Source: Scleromatobacter sp038243995 | Lineage (GTDB): Bacteria > Pseudomonadota > Gammaproteobacteria > Burkholderiales > Burkholderiaceae_C | Direction: 5' to 3' | DNA: 64,000 nt | NCBI GenBank assembly: GCA_038243995.1 | Contig: JBBRTV010000002.1 | Coordinates: forward strand, 159,226 to 223,225 | Shown: piece after piece, positions 33,720 to 42,422 of the stretch | Layout: each line of letters opens with the position of its first letter | Numbering within the stretch: position 1 is the first letter of the stretch | Made by a program: the position numbers and the translations under genes | Notes under the pieces: model-generated | What the model was told of the DNA's origin: nothing | The model's input: only the letters and a program-made list of their open reading frames with translations | Database searches by the model: none

Positions 33720-34469
33720 ATGACCACGAACGACACCCAGGAACGCAAGACCGTCCTCGTCACCGGATCGAGCCGCGGCATCGGCCGCGCCATCGCGCTC
33801 GCGCTCGCCCGCGACGGCCACGACGTCGTGGTGCACTGCCGCGTCGGCCTGGACCAGGCCCGCGCGGTCGCCGACGAGTGCGTGGCGCTGGGCGCGCAGG
33901 CGCGCGTGCTGGCCTTCGACGTCGCCGATCGCGCGGCGGCGTCCACCGCCCTGCGCGACGACGTCGAGCGCCACGGCGCCTACTACGGTGTCGTCTGCAA
34001 TGCCGGCATCGCGCGCGACAACGCGTTCCCGGCCATGAGCGGCGAAGACTGGGACGCCGTGATCCACACCAACCTCGATGCGTTCTACAACGTGCTCAAT
34101 CCGGTCGTGATGACCATGATCCAGCGCCGCAAGCCGGGCCGCATCGTCACGCTGGCCTCCGTCTCGGCCCTGATGGGCAACCGCGGGCAGACCAACTACA
34201 GTGCCGCCAAGGCCGGCGTCATCGCGGCGACCAAGTCGCTCGCGATCGAGCTCGCCAAGCGCAACATCACCGTGAACTGCGTCGCACCCGGGCTGATCGA
34301 CACCGAGATGGTGCCGCCCGAAGTACTGGAGGAAGCGATGAAGATGATCCCGCTGCGACGCATGGGAACGCCCGACGAAGTGGCCGCGCTCGTGGCCTTC
34401 CTGCTGAAGCCGGAAGCGGCCTACATCACGCGCCAGGTGATTTCCGTCAACGGAGGCATGGTCGGATGA
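33720..34469 (+). CDS. 3-oxoacyl-ACP reductase (FabG-like)
   Basis: A 249-residue short-chain dehydrogenase. The NADP site is VLVTGSSRGIGRAIALALAR, the catalytic residues are in SVSALMGNRGQTNYSAAKAG (Tyr-X3-Lys), and the C-terminal VISVNGGMV is typical of FabG proteins. It reduces the 3-oxo group after each condensation. It is the only ketoreductase in the cluster. It overlaps the following ketosynthase by ATGA. Confidence 0.94.
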   Translation: MTTNDTQERKTVLVTGSSRGIGRAIALALARDGHDVVVHCRVGLDQARAVADECVALGAQARVLAFDVADRAAASTALRDDVERHGAYYGVVCNAGIARDNAFPAMSGEDWDAVIHTNLDAFYNVLNPVVMTMIQRRKPGRIVTLASVSALMGNRGQTNYSAAKAGVIAATKSLAIELAKRNITVNCVAPGLIDTEMVPPEVLEEAMKMIPLRRMGTPDEVAALVAFLLKPEAAYITRQVISVNGGMVG

Positions 34470-35695
34470 AGCGCGTCGTCGTCACCGGTTTCGGCGCGCT
34501 GAGCCCGCTGGGCCACGACTGGCCCGCCGTCTTCGCTGCGCTGAAGAGCCTGCGCAACGTCGTCGAAGTCATGCCCGACTGGGCCCGGTACGAGGGGCTC
34601 AACACGCAGCTCGGCGCGCGCGCGAAGCCGTTCGACCTGCCGCCCCACTACAACCGCAAATCGACGCGCAGCATGGGCCGCGTCGCGCTGATGGCGACGC
34701 GCGCGAGCGAACTCGCGCTGGCGCACGCAGGGCTGCTCGGCGACCCGTTGATCGCCAGCGGCCGCATGGGCGTGTCCTACGGATCGTCCGCCGGCACGCC
34801 GCAGGCGCTGGGCGACTTCGGCCGGATGATCCACGACCGGTCGACCGAGGGCATCAACGCCAACACGTACATCAAGATGATGTCGCACACGGCCGCGGTC
34901 AACATCGGCGTGTTCTTCGGCATCACCGGCCGCATCATCACGACGTCGAGCGCCTGCACATCCGGCAGCCAGGGCATCGGCTACGCCTTCGAGGCGATCC
35001 AGAGCGGGCGCCAGGTGGCGATGCTGGCCGGCGGCTCCGAGGAGCTCGATGCCACCGAAGCCGCGGTGTTCGACACCTTGTTCGCGACCAGCGTGCGCAA
35101 CGACACGCCGCAGCTCACGCCGCGCCCCTTCGACGCGAAGCGTGATGGCCTCGTGCTGGGCGAGGGCGCCTGCACGCTGGTGCTCGAAGAGCTCGGGCAC
35201 GCGCGCGCGCGCGGCGCGACCATCCATGCCGAGCTGCTCGGCTGGGGCACCAACTCCGACGGCACGCACGTGACGCATCCGCGCGCCGAGACCATGGCCC
35301 AGGCGATGCGCATGGCGCTCGTCGACGCGCGGCTGACGACCGACTCCATCGGCTACGTCAACGCCCACGGCACCGCGACGGAGCAGGGCGACCTGGCCGA
35401 ATCGCAGGCCACCAGCGAGGTGCTGGGCGCACACGTGCCGATCAGCTCGCTCAAGAGCTACATGGGCCACACGCTGGGCGCCTGCGGCGCGCTCGAGGCC
35501 TGGATGAGCATCGAGATGATGCGCGAGGGCTGGTTCGCGCCCACCCTCAACCTCGAGGAGGTCGACCCGCGCTGCGGCGCGCTCGACTACATCACCGGGT
35601 CCGGTCGCGTGATCGAGACCGATGTGGTGATGAGCAACAATTTCGCGTTCGGCGGGATCAACACGTCGTTGATATTCCGGCGCTGGCTCGGTTGA
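34466..35695 (+). CDS. 3-oxoacyl-ACP synthase (second full ketosynthase)
   Basis: A 409-residue FabF-like enzyme with nucleophile C164 in ITTSSACTSGSQGIGYAFEA and histidines in YVNAHGTATEQGD and SLKSYMGHTLGACG. It is distinct from the first ketosynthase (different N-terminus, SACTSG versus TACSSG). One of the pair probably pairs with the chain-length factor for elongation and the other performs first condensations; assignment is not possible from sequence alone. Confidence 0.93.
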   Translation: MKRVVVTGFGALSPLGHDWPAVFAALKSLRNVVEVMPDWARYEGLNTQLGARAKPFDLPPHYNRKSTRSMGRVALMATRASELALAHAGLLGDPLIASGRMGVSYGSSAGTPQALGDFGRMIHDRSTEGINANTYIKMMSHTAAVNIGVFFGITGRIITTSSACTSGSQGIGYAFEAIQSGRQVAMLAGGSEELDATEAAVFDTLFATSVRNDTPQLTPRPFDAKRDGLVLGEGACTLVLEELGHARARGATIHAELLGWGTNSDGTHVTHPRAETMAQAMRMALVDARLTTDSIGYVNAHGTATEQGDLAESQATSEVLGAHVPISSLKSYMGHTLGACGALEAWMSIEMMREGWFAPTLNLEEVDPRCGALDYITGSGRVIETDVVMSNNFAFGGINTSLIFRRWLG

Positions 35696-35742
35696 CGCCC
35701 GCCCACTACCCTTTTCCCTCCAACCACCGATAAGGCAAATCC

Positions 35743-36180
35743 ATGAAGAAAGCTCTCCTCGTTTCGCTGCTCGCCGCCTGTTGCGCGTCGCCGGCGATCG
35801 CCCGCGACAACATCGTCAAGATCACGTTGCAATCCGTGCTCGACATGCCCGAGGCCAAGGAGAAGCTGGACGGAACGGTGCGCTTCTTCCTCGCCGGCTC
35901 GCCGACCCCCCGCATCGAAAAGAAGCTCGGCGACGACGTCGGCAACGAGAAGACCAATGCCTTCAACAAGACCCCCGAGCGCGCGTGCCAGTGGGCGGCG
36001 CTGTCGGCGTTGATCGCATTCCAGAACCATGCCAGGCAGCAGGGCGCCAACGCCGTGGTCGACATGGTCAGCTACTACAAGAAGGAAGTCTCGAGCAGCC
36101 CGACCGACATCGAATGCCATGACGGCGCATTCGTGACCGGCGTCGCCTTGAAGGGCACCTACGCCAAGGTCGCCCCGTAG
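35743..36180 (+). CDS. Small secreted protein, often mis-annotated as excinuclease ATPase subunit
   Basis: A 145-residue exported protein with signal peptide MKKALLVSLLAACCASPAIA. The mature part contains ETLDMPEAKEKLDG-like text (VLDMPEAKEKLDGTVRFFLA), ERACQWAALSALIAFQNHA and ANAVVDMVSYYKKE, followed by a cysteine in DIECHDGAF. This matches a secreted family commonly labelled 'excinuclease ATPase subunit' despite lacking any ATPase motif. It sits between the last ketosynthase (47 bp) and the phosphopantetheinyl transferase (7 bp), so it belongs to the transcript; function unknown. Confidence 0.78.
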   Translation: MKKALLVSLLAACCASPAIARDNIVKITLQSVLDMPEAKEKLDGTVRFFLAGSPTPRIEKKLGDDVGNEKTNAFNKTPERACQWAALSALIAFQNHARQQGANAVVDMVSYYKKEVSSSPTDIECHDGAFVTGVALKGTYAKVAP

Positions 36181-36187
36181 GCGAGCC

Positions 36188-36949
36188 ATGCTGTTGTTGG
36201 CCGTCGCGCGAGTCGACGATGTGTTGTCGGCATTCGACCGCCCGTACGGCGAAGCGGTGACCGACGGCCCCCCGTCGTGGCTGGGTGATTCCGGGCGCGA
36301 GCGCTGGCCGGCGTTGCCGCTGTCCGCGCGGCCGGCCTTCCTGGCGAGTCGCCTGCTGACGCGGCGCCTGCTGGCCGCCGCGACGGGGCTGCCCATGTCG
36401 CGCTGGCAAGTGTCGGCGCAGTCGAACGCCGCGCCGCTCGCGAGCCTGTGCGATGAAGGCCGCCGGCTCGGCGACGCCGACGCCCTGGCGCACGTGTCCC
36501 TGCCGTGCGCCAGTCTTGCGCATCGCCTGGGATGGGTTGCCGCGGCGGTCATCGACGGCGGCGACTCGGTAGGCGTCGATCTCGAATTCGAACGCCCGCC
36601 GCGGTCCGAAGCCGGCGAACGCGCCGCACTCATGCTGGCGGATTCGGAGCTGGAGGAGTGGCGCCTGCTGCCGGAACCCGCGCGGGCTCCGGCCCTGTTG
36701 CGCTCCTGGGTCGCCAAGGAAGCCTGGTTCAAGGCGTCGCCCGCGGGCGATGCGGCGTGGGACTTTCGCCGCGTCGTCGCGCGCGCCAGCGCACCCGCGC
36801 GGGCGAACGTGCGCGTCTGGCGGTCGGCGGCGCTGCATGTCGGCCTGTGCTGTGGCGATGCCGATGCGCTCGCGCGGGTCGCCTGCGATGGCCTGCCTGC
36901 AGATCAGCCTGCCGACAGCTCTTTCTGGCATGTTCGGGGCCTGGACTGA
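36188..36949 (+). CDS. 4'-phosphopantetheinyl transferase (Sfp/EntD type)
   Basis: A 253-residue enzyme that transfers phosphopantetheine from CoA to the ACP serine. The Mg-binding motif is VGVDLEFERPPR near residue 128 and the WXXKEA motif is WVAKEAWFKA near 178. The N-terminal half is divergent, as is usual. Its position in the cluster implies it activates the two ACPs encoded upstream. The gene is 7 bp downstream of the secreted-protein gene. Confidence 0.88.
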   Translation: MLLLAVARVDDVLSAFDRPYGEAVTDGPPSWLGDSGRERWPALPLSARPAFLASRLLTRRLLAAATGLPMSRWQVSAQSNAAPLASLCDEGRRLGDADALAHVSLPCASLAHRLGWVAAAVIDGGDSVGVDLEFERPPRSEAGERAALMLADSELEEWRLLPEPARAPALLRSWVAKEAWFKASPAGDAAWDFRRVVARASAPARANVRVWRSAALHVGLCCGDADALARVACDGLPADQPADSSFWHVRGLD

Positions 36950-37035
36950 TCGCACGCGGTGTCGATCCGCCTGCGGTGCGCTCCCCGCCAGCCTTTCCAA
37001 CGTTTCCTCTTCCGGCTTCAACGCCCGTCGATGCC

Positions 37036-37749
37036 ATGTCGCAAGTTTCCTCACCGATCGCCGTCGACCACATCCCCGAGACCGCTTTCGGCGACTGGTT
37101 CCTGCAGACCCGGACCTGGGACGTCCATGTGCTCGAAGTCGCGCTGCGCGACCTCGAGCGGATGATTCCGGCGCGTCGCGCGCGCTATCCCGTGGTGATC
37201 GACGTCGGCTGCGGCTGGGGCCGCTCGCTGCAGAAACTGCACGAGCGCTTCGCGCCCGAGCGCCTGATCGGCTTCGACATCGCGCCGAAGATGGTCGAGG
37301 AGGCGCAGTGGGAGATCGCCCGGGTCGGCCTGAAAGCCGAGGTGCTGAAGGCCGACAGTGCCGCCTTGCCGCTGCCCGACGCCAGTGTCGACCTGCTGTT
37401 CTGCCACCAGACCTTCCACCACCTCGTCGACCAGGACGCCGCGATCGCCGAGTTCTTCCGCGTGCTCAAGCCGGGCGGCACGATGCTGTTCGCCGAGTCG
37501 ACGCGCCGCTATATCCACTCGTGGATCATCCGGCTGCTGTTCCGGCATCCGATGGAGGTGCAGAAGACCGCGCCCGAGTACCTGGCCCTGGTGCGCACCG
37601 CGGGCTTCGATGTGCCCGACACGCAGGTCTCGTATCCGTTCCTGTGGTGGAGCCGCGAAGACCTGGGCCTGGCCGAACGCGTGCTGCGCATCAAGCCGCC
37701 CGCCGGGCGCGAAGAAACGCTGATCAACCTCGTCGCGACGCGGCCTTGA
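37036..37749 (+). CDS. SAM-dependent methyltransferase (class I)
   Basis: A 237-residue methyltransferase. The SAM site is VVIDVGCGWGRSLQKLHERF (residues about 52-72), with LIGFDIAPKMVEEA and the acidic DASVDLLFCHQTFHHL. C-terminal parts resemble ubiquinone/menaquinone-type enzymes. Methylation of the aryl head group is known for aryl polyenes, so that is the likely role. It is last in the run; 86 bp separate it from the transferase gene. Confidence 0.88.
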   Translation: MSQVSSPIAVDHIPETAFGDWFLQTRTWDVHVLEVALRDLERMIPARRARYPVVIDVGCGWGRSLQKLHERFAPERLIGFDIAPKMVEEAQWEIARVGLKAEVLKADSAALPLPDASVDLLFCHQTFHHLVDQDAAIAEFFRVLKPGGTMLFAESTRRYIHSWIIRLLFRHPMEVQKTAPEYLALVRTAGFDVPDTQVSYPFLWWSREDLGLAERVLRIKPPAGREETLINLVATRP

Positions 37750-37775
37750 TGCGCTGTCGCAGGACGACAGGACAG

Positions 37776-37796
37776 GTGAAAACGGGGACACGCACC
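37776..37796. repeat. Repeat-like sequence (AAAACGGGGACACGCACC)
   Basis: The segment immediately after the last cluster gene matches a motif I remember as common near REP-associated Y1 transposases in Proteobacteria. The match is from memory; no transposase is present here. It may be an isolated copy of a dispersed repeat. Confidence 0.4.
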
Positions 37797-37882
37797 GTGA
37801 TTCGGGCTGCGTCGTCGCTTCGCGCGCGCGGGGGTTGCGCGAGCGGCCGGGCGGGCGGGGGGGCGGCGCTCCGGCTCACATG

Positions 37883-37920
37883 CCCTCGGAATCCGGCCTG
37901 AACGGCGCGGATTCCGAGGG
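37883..37920. terminator. Perfect 13-bp hairpin after the aryl polyene cluster
   Basis: CCCTCGGAATCCG at 37883-37895 is exactly complementary to 37908-37920, with a 12-nt loop that can itself close by three further pairs. It lies 133 bp after the methyltransferase stop. A strong stem but no following T-run, so it may be an RNA-stabilising end, a terminator of another kind, or a protein-binding palindrome. Confidence 0.45.
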
Positions 37921-38090
37921 CGTTCGTTCAACTGTAGACCGCGCACTGCCCAGCGATCGCGCTCGGCACCGTGGCCACACGCGACGAATGCCCTCGACGC
38001 GGTGTTCGCCTGCGCGCCGCCCCCCCCCGCCCACCCAGCCGCAGCCGCCGTTGATGGCGCGCGAACAGAAAACACGTCCCCTTCTTTAAA

Positions 38091-38333
38091 TGGAGGAGTG
38101 GCGTGTCGACGGCCCCTCGAGGGCCATAGCCAGCTGGCATGCCCATGTCACGCTGCGGAAAACGGGATTTGCGGGCGACCGTCAAACCACGCATGCCAGC
38201 AGCTGAGCCAAGGACTGGGGGCCGCGCGCGAAGCGAACCCCGGCGGTACGCCCGAGATTCGTTCGCAGCGCCGCGGCGGCGCCGCAGCTGGCTATGGCCC
38301 TCGATGGGCCAGCGACACGCCACACCCTCTCCA
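38091..38333. other. 240-nt foldback element with long inverted arms
   Basis: Arms of about 45 nt face each other: 38091-38137 and 38283-38333. The inner 20 bp (38117-38136 with 38285-38304) are perfect, and TGGCGTGTCG at 38099-38108 pairs with 38313-38322. The enclosed 150 nt hold a competing 9-bp pair (38133-38141 with 38192-38200). No credible reading frame crosses it. It lies in the 890-bp gene-free gap 37750-38638. It could be a structured RNA, a MITE-like element or a remnant; see findings. Confidence 0.55.
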
Positions 38334-38638
38334 AAAACTGCGACTGTTTCGGCAAACCTGCCCACCCTGTCGCTCGCGACACCCGCGGCCAGCGCGAAGC
38401 GAATCGAAGCTGCGCCAGCTCGACACCCTGCAGACTCGAAAGCCGCCGCCAGCGACCCGCCCGTAGTGGGCGAGCGCCCCGTCCGCACTCCGGGGGATTG
38501 CACCCGCGGCGCGCCGCCCTACGATGCAATCGAGATTCGCGGCACAGTCTCTTGCCCTGGATCAAGTGCAGGCACGACCGTTGCTCAGGGCGGTGGCGGC
38601 TGACCTGTTCGTGCCGCGAAAGCCAGTAGGATCGCACC

Positions 38639-39307
38639 ATGACGCTCGTGATCGAAGACCGGCCGCAGACGCTGGGCGAAGAAATCGCCAACGCGATCAG
38701 CCACGGGATCGGCTTCCTGCTGGCGATCGCGTCGCTGCCCGTGCTGGTCGTCGTCGCCGCGCGGCACGGCACCGCGATCAACATCGCCGCGGTCAGCGTG
38801 TTCTCGGTCACCATGATGGTGCTCTACCTGGTGTCGGCGCTCTATCACGCGGTGCCCGAGGGCCGGATCAAGTCCTTCCTCAATCGCGTCGACCACGCGG
38901 CGATCTATCTTTTCATCGCCGGCAGCTATACCCCCTTCGCACTCGGCGTGCTGCACGGGCGCTGGGGCTGGGCGCTGTTCGGTGCCGTCTGGGCGATGGC
39001 CGCCGCCGGCATCGCCGTCAAATTGCTGAACCTGCTCAAGCATCCGCTGTGGTCGACCGGGCTTTACGTCGCCATGGGCTGGTTCGCCCTGCTCGCCGCC
39101 GGGCCGCTGATCCACGCCATGCCGCTCGCAGGTCTTCTCTGGCTGCTCGGCGGCGGGCTCGCCTACACCGCAGGGGCGGTGGTCTTCATCTTCGATTCGA
39201 AGGCGCGCTACCTGCACTTCGCCTGGCACCTGTTCGTCCTCGCCGGCACGACCTGCCACTTCTTCGCGGCCCTCTGGTACTCGACACCGGTGCGCGTCGC
39301 CGCCTGA
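38639..39307 (+). CDS. Hemolysin III-family (PAQR-type) membrane protein
   Basis: A 222-residue protein with seven predicted helices. Conserved HlyIII features are visible: ANAISHGIGFLLAIASLPVL at the start, YLVSALYHAVPEG, RVDHAAIYLFIAGSYTPFAL and FAWHLFVLAGTTCHFFAALW; the histidines of SALYH and of the last helix are the presumed zinc ligands shared with PAQR receptors. Bacterial members are linked to membrane fluidity or hydrolase-like activity, without a firm reaction. It stands alone; GTAGGATCG is a weak ribosome site. Confidence 0.92.
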   Translation: MTLVIEDRPQTLGEEIANAISHGIGFLLAIASLPVLVVVAARHGTAINIAAVSVFSVTMMVLYLVSALYHAVPEGRIKSFLNRVDHAAIYLFIAGSYTPFALGVLHGRWGWALFGAVWAMAAAGIAVKLLNLLKHPLWSTGLYVAMGWFALLAAGPLIHAMPLAGLLWLLGGGLAYTAGAVVFIFDSKARYLHFAWHLFVLAGTTCHFFAALWYSTPVRVAA

Positions 39308-39430
39308 GACTGACGCCGCCGTCGGAGCGTCGAGTCTGCCGGGGGCATTTAGGGGCGCCGCGAATCCGCCGCGGCATTTCCCGCGTATTCCTCCTTGTCG
39401 GGTCCCGACATGCCCGAACCAGGAGGAAAC

Positions 39431-39913
39431 TTGTCCCGCTTCATCGAAATCCAGCATGACGAATGGGTCGCCGCCGGCCCGGACGTCGTGCGGGCCCGTT
39501 ACGCCGATCTCCAGCACCGCCAGGACGCCCGCGTGCACCCGCGCGAGCGTATCCGCCTGTTGCCGCCAAGCCCGACCGGGCCGCGCTACGAGCGCATCCT
39601 GCGCGGCGGCTGGCGCCCCCAGCGCGACTTGTTCGAGCGCCAGTACAGGCCCGACGGCAGCGTCGTCGATACCTGCGTGGCGGGCTCCAACTGGGGCCGC
39701 GCGATCACGGCGCGCTTCTGGCGCCGCAACGACGAGCGCCCCGGCACGCTGGTCGAACTCACGGTGACGCAGCCGCTGCGCCCGCTGGTCGGTGGCCTGC
39801 TCGCGCGCTGGATACGCGGCCGCATCCTGCGGGAGTTGCGCGAGACGGCCGGGGAGGACAAGGCAGATGTCGAGCATCGCTCGGGCGTGGACGAAGGGCT
39901 GCGGCTGGCGTGA
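39431..39913 (+). CDS. SRPBCC-like hypothetical protein
   Basis: A 160-residue protein starting SRFIEIQHDEWVAAGPDVVR and containing GPRYERILRGGWRPQRDLFE, VVDTCVAGSNWGRAITARFW and LVELTVTQPLRPLVGGLLAR. The order of strands and the C-terminal helix (RGRILRELRETA) suggest a polyketide-cyclase/SRPBCC fold, a weak inference. I use TTG 39431 since AGGAGG lies at 39421-39426; in-frame ATGs at 39410 and 39395 lack such a site. Function unknown. Confidence 0.6.
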   Translation: MSRFIEIQHDEWVAAGPDVVRARYADLQHRQDARVHPRERIRLLPPSPTGPRYERILRGGWRPQRDLFERQYRPDGSVVDTCVAGSNWGRAITARFWRRNDERPGTLVELTVTQPLRPLVGGLLARWIRGRILRELRETAGEDKADVEHRSGVDEGLRLA

Positions 39914-39951
39914 GCGCGGCCCGTCCTGCGCGCCCCCCGCCGGCGCCGACC

Positions 39952-41535
39952 TCAGCGCCGCGATCCGCCCAGGATCGAGCCCAGCACGCCGCGGATGATC
40001 TCGCGGCCCACCGACGAACCGATCGAGCGCATTGCCGAGCGCGCGGCCGATTCCGCCAGGCCCTCGTGGTGGCCGCCGCGCGGGCCGGTGCTCCCGAACA
40101 GCACGCTGCCGAGGCCGCCCAGCATGCCGCCCGCGATCTCGCCGGCACTGCGGCCGGGCGCCGCGGGCGCGGCTGTCGGCGCCGGGATCGACGCCGGCGC
40201 GGGCGCGGAAGCGGCGCCGCGGTCGATCGCGTCAGGCGCGTTGCGATTGGCCGGCGTCGCGCCGACGCGCCCCTTCAGCGTCTCGTAGGCGGAGGCGCGG
40301 TCGATCGCCTTTTCGTACACGCCGGCGACCAGCGAGTTCGCGCGCAGCGCCGTCCGCTGCTCCGCCGTGATCGGGCCGATCTGGCTGCCTGGCGGCAGCA
40401 CGAACACGCGTTCGGTGACGCTGGGCCGGCCCTGCGGGTCGAGGAAGCTGACGAGCGCCTCGCCGACCGCGAGTTCGGTGATCGCGGCCGGGATGTCGAG
40501 CTTCGGGTTGGGGCGCATCGTGTCGGCCGCGGTCTTGACGGCCTTCTGGTCGCGCGGCGTGAACGCGCGCAGCGCGTGCTGCACGCGGTTGCCGAGCTGG
40601 CCCAGGACGGTGTCGGGGATGTCGAGCGGGTTCTGCGTCACGAAGTACACGCCGACGCCCTTTGAACGCACGAGCCGCACGACGAGTTCGATGCGCTCGA
40701 CCAGCGCCGCCGGCGCATCCTTGAACAGCAGGTGCGCCTCGTCGAAGAAGAAGACGAGCTTGGGCGCATCGAGGTCGCCGACCTCGGGCAGGAACTCGAA
40801 CAGCTCGGACAGCATCCACAGCAGGAACGTCGCGTACAGGCGCGGGTTCTGCAGCAGCTTGTCGGCGGCGAGGATGTTGATGACGCCCTGGCCGTCCACG
40901 GTCTGCATCAAATCGGCGATCGACAGCATCGGCTCGCCGAAGAACTTGTCGCCGCCCTGCTCGTCGATCTGCATCAACCCGCGCTGGATCGCGCCGATCG
41001 ACGCGGCGCTGATGTTGCCGTATTCCGTCTGGAACCCGGCCGCGTTGTCGCCGACGTGCTGCAGCATCGCGCGCAGGTCTTTCAGGTCGAGCAGCAGCAA
41101 CCCGCGGTCGTCGGCGATCTTGAAGACGAGGCTGAGCACGCCCGACTGGATCTCGTTGAGCGCCAGCATGCGCGTGATGAGCAGCGGGCCCATGTCGGAG
41201 ACGGTCGCGCGCACCGGGTGGCCCTGCTCGCCGAAGACGTCCCACAGGGTCGTCGGGCATTGCGAGGGCGTCGGCGCGTCGAGGCCGCGTTCCTTCAGCA
41301 GCGCAGCCAGCTTCGGGCTGGTGGCGCCGCGCTGGCTGATGCCGGTGAGGTCGCCCTTGATGTCGGCCATGAAGACGGGCACGCCGATCTTCGACAGGCC
41401 TTCGGCGATTGCCTGCAGCGTGATTGTCTTGCCGGTGCCGGTGGCGCCGGTGATCAGGCCGTGGCGATTGACGAGCGCAGGCAGCAGCAGGCACTCGGTG
41501 TCGGTGTTGCGGGCGACGAGGATGGGGTCGGGCAT
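39952..41535 (-). CDS. HerA/FtsK-like ATPase of the DUF853 (YjgR) family
   Basis: A 527-residue P-loop ATPase: LITGATGTGKTITLQAIAEG carries Walker A, and VFFFDEAHLLFKDAPAALVE carries Walker B with a following DEAH-like box. ADIKGDLTGISQRG and YFVTQNPLDIPDTVLGQLGN are typical of YjgR. The C-terminal 110 residues are low-complexity Ala/Pro. HerA-like proteins translocate DNA, but the role of YjgR is not established. Adjacent to the sulfotransferase gene on the same strand (24 bp). Confidence 0.92.
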   Translation of the reverse strand: MPDPILVARNTDTECLLLPALVNRHGLITGATGTGKTITLQAIAEGLSKIGVPVFMADIKGDLTGISQRGATSPKLAALLKERGLDAPTPSQCPTTLWDVFGEQGHPVRATVSDMGPLLITRMLALNEIQSGVLSLVFKIADDRGLLLLDLKDLRAMLQHVGDNAAGFQTEYGNISAASIGAIQRGLMQIDEQGGDKFFGEPMLSIADLMQTVDGQGVINILAADKLLQNPRLYATFLLWMLSELFEFLPEVGDLDAPKLVFFFDEAHLLFKDAPAALVERIELVVRLVRSKGVGVYFVTQNPLDIPDTVLGQLGNRVQHALRAFTPRDQKAVKTAADTMRPNPKLDIPAAITELAVGEALVSFLDPQGRPSVTERVFVLPPGSQIGPITAEQRTALRANSLVAGVYEKAIDRASAYETLKGRVGATPANRNAPDAIDRGAASAPAPASIPAPTAAPAAPGRSAGEIAGGMLGGLGSVLFGSTGPRGGHHEGLAESAARSAMRSIGSSVGREIIRGVLGSILGGSRR

Positions 41536-41559
41536 GGGATTCTCCGGAAAAAAGTCGGT

Positions 41560-42363
41560 TCAGGCGCGCGACGGCGCGGGCAGGAAATAACCCTGGCTCT
41601 CTTCCCAAAGGCCGCGCTGCTGAAGCCCCGCCACGAACTCTTCGTGGTTGGCGACTTTCTGCTCGAGGCGGTCGCTGCGATCCTGGCGGGCGAGCGCCTG
41701 CGCGGCATCGAGCTGCGGCGGCGCGTCCACGCCCAGCAGGGTGCTCCAGTGCGCGGCCAGGGCAGCGGGATCTTTGTCGACGTCGCGATCGTAGGTCATG
41801 TGCAGCGGAGCGATGCCCGCCCGTTCGAGCGCGCGCGCGACTCCCTGGTACCACTCGCGCGCGTTCTTCGCCCAGTGCGCGTAGGCGCCCGCGTCGAGCC
41901 GCACCGGCGCATCGGTGGTGTCCACATGCTTGTAGCTGCCGGCCGCCTCGGCCTTGCGGTAGGAGACATAGACGTCGATGCAGCGTCGCTGCAGGACCAC
42001 CGGGGTGAAGCCGGGCAGGCGGGCCAGGCCGGCGATGACGTCTTCCGGGCGCTGTGTCCAGTGGCCGACGAAGACCTTGAAGTAGACGCCCTGCTTGTCC
42101 TTGCGGCTGGCCACGCGGCGCAGCACGTCGACCACCGCCAGCGGATTCGCCCGCGCCCACGACGTGAACGGCAGGCTCAGCGTGTCGGCGAACTCGATCC
42201 CGGCCGCCGCGGAAAGCGCGCGCAGGTGGGCCGGCTTCAGGCCGTAGGCCTGCGCCGGATGGAAGACCTCGCCAAAAGCCGCCAGCCCCGGCCACTGCCG
42301 AAGCACCGAGCCGACATAGTTGGTGCCGGTGCGGTGAATTGCGAACGTGCAGATCGTCTTCAT
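41560..42363 (-). CDS. Sulfotransferase-family protein
   Basis: A 267-residue protein resembling PAPS-dependent sulfotransferases (Stf0-like). The phosphosulfate-binding loop is TFAIHRTGTNYVGSVLRQW at the N-terminus, and a second PAPS element is suggested by VVLQRRCIDVYVSYRKAEA. Start ATG 42363 places the loop where the family has it. Sulfate acceptors of this group include lipids and sugars; none is inferable. The upstream gap contains a GC-rich palindromic repeat. Confidence 0.75.
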   Translation of the reverse strand: MKTICTFAIHRTGTNYVGSVLRQWPGLAAFGEVFHPAQAYGLKPAHLRALSAAAGIEFADTLSLPFTSWARANPLAVVDVLRRVASRKDKQGVYFKVFVGHWTQRPEDVIAGLARLPGFTPVVLQRRCIDVYVSYRKAEAAGSYKHVDTTDAPVRLDAGAYAHWAKNAREWYQGVARALERAGIAPLHMTYDRDVDKDPAALAAHWSTLLGVDAPPQLDAAQALARQDRSDRLEQKVANHEEFVAGLQQRGLWEESQGYFLPAPSRA

Positions 42364-42422
42364 GGCCGGCCGCAGGCCCATCCAAGAAGAGGGCAGCGAG
42401 GCTCGCAGCCGAGCCGAACCGG

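Noticed and set aside
35743..36180. Excinuclease ATPase subunit (UvrA-like)
   Set aside because: No Walker motifs and a clear signal peptide; the common database label is misleading.
37750..38638. Several short frames in the gap after the methyltransferase
   Set aside because: Frames overlap one another in all phases, have Arg/Pro/Ser-rich products, and are interrupted by the foldback; none shows coding-like composition or motifs.
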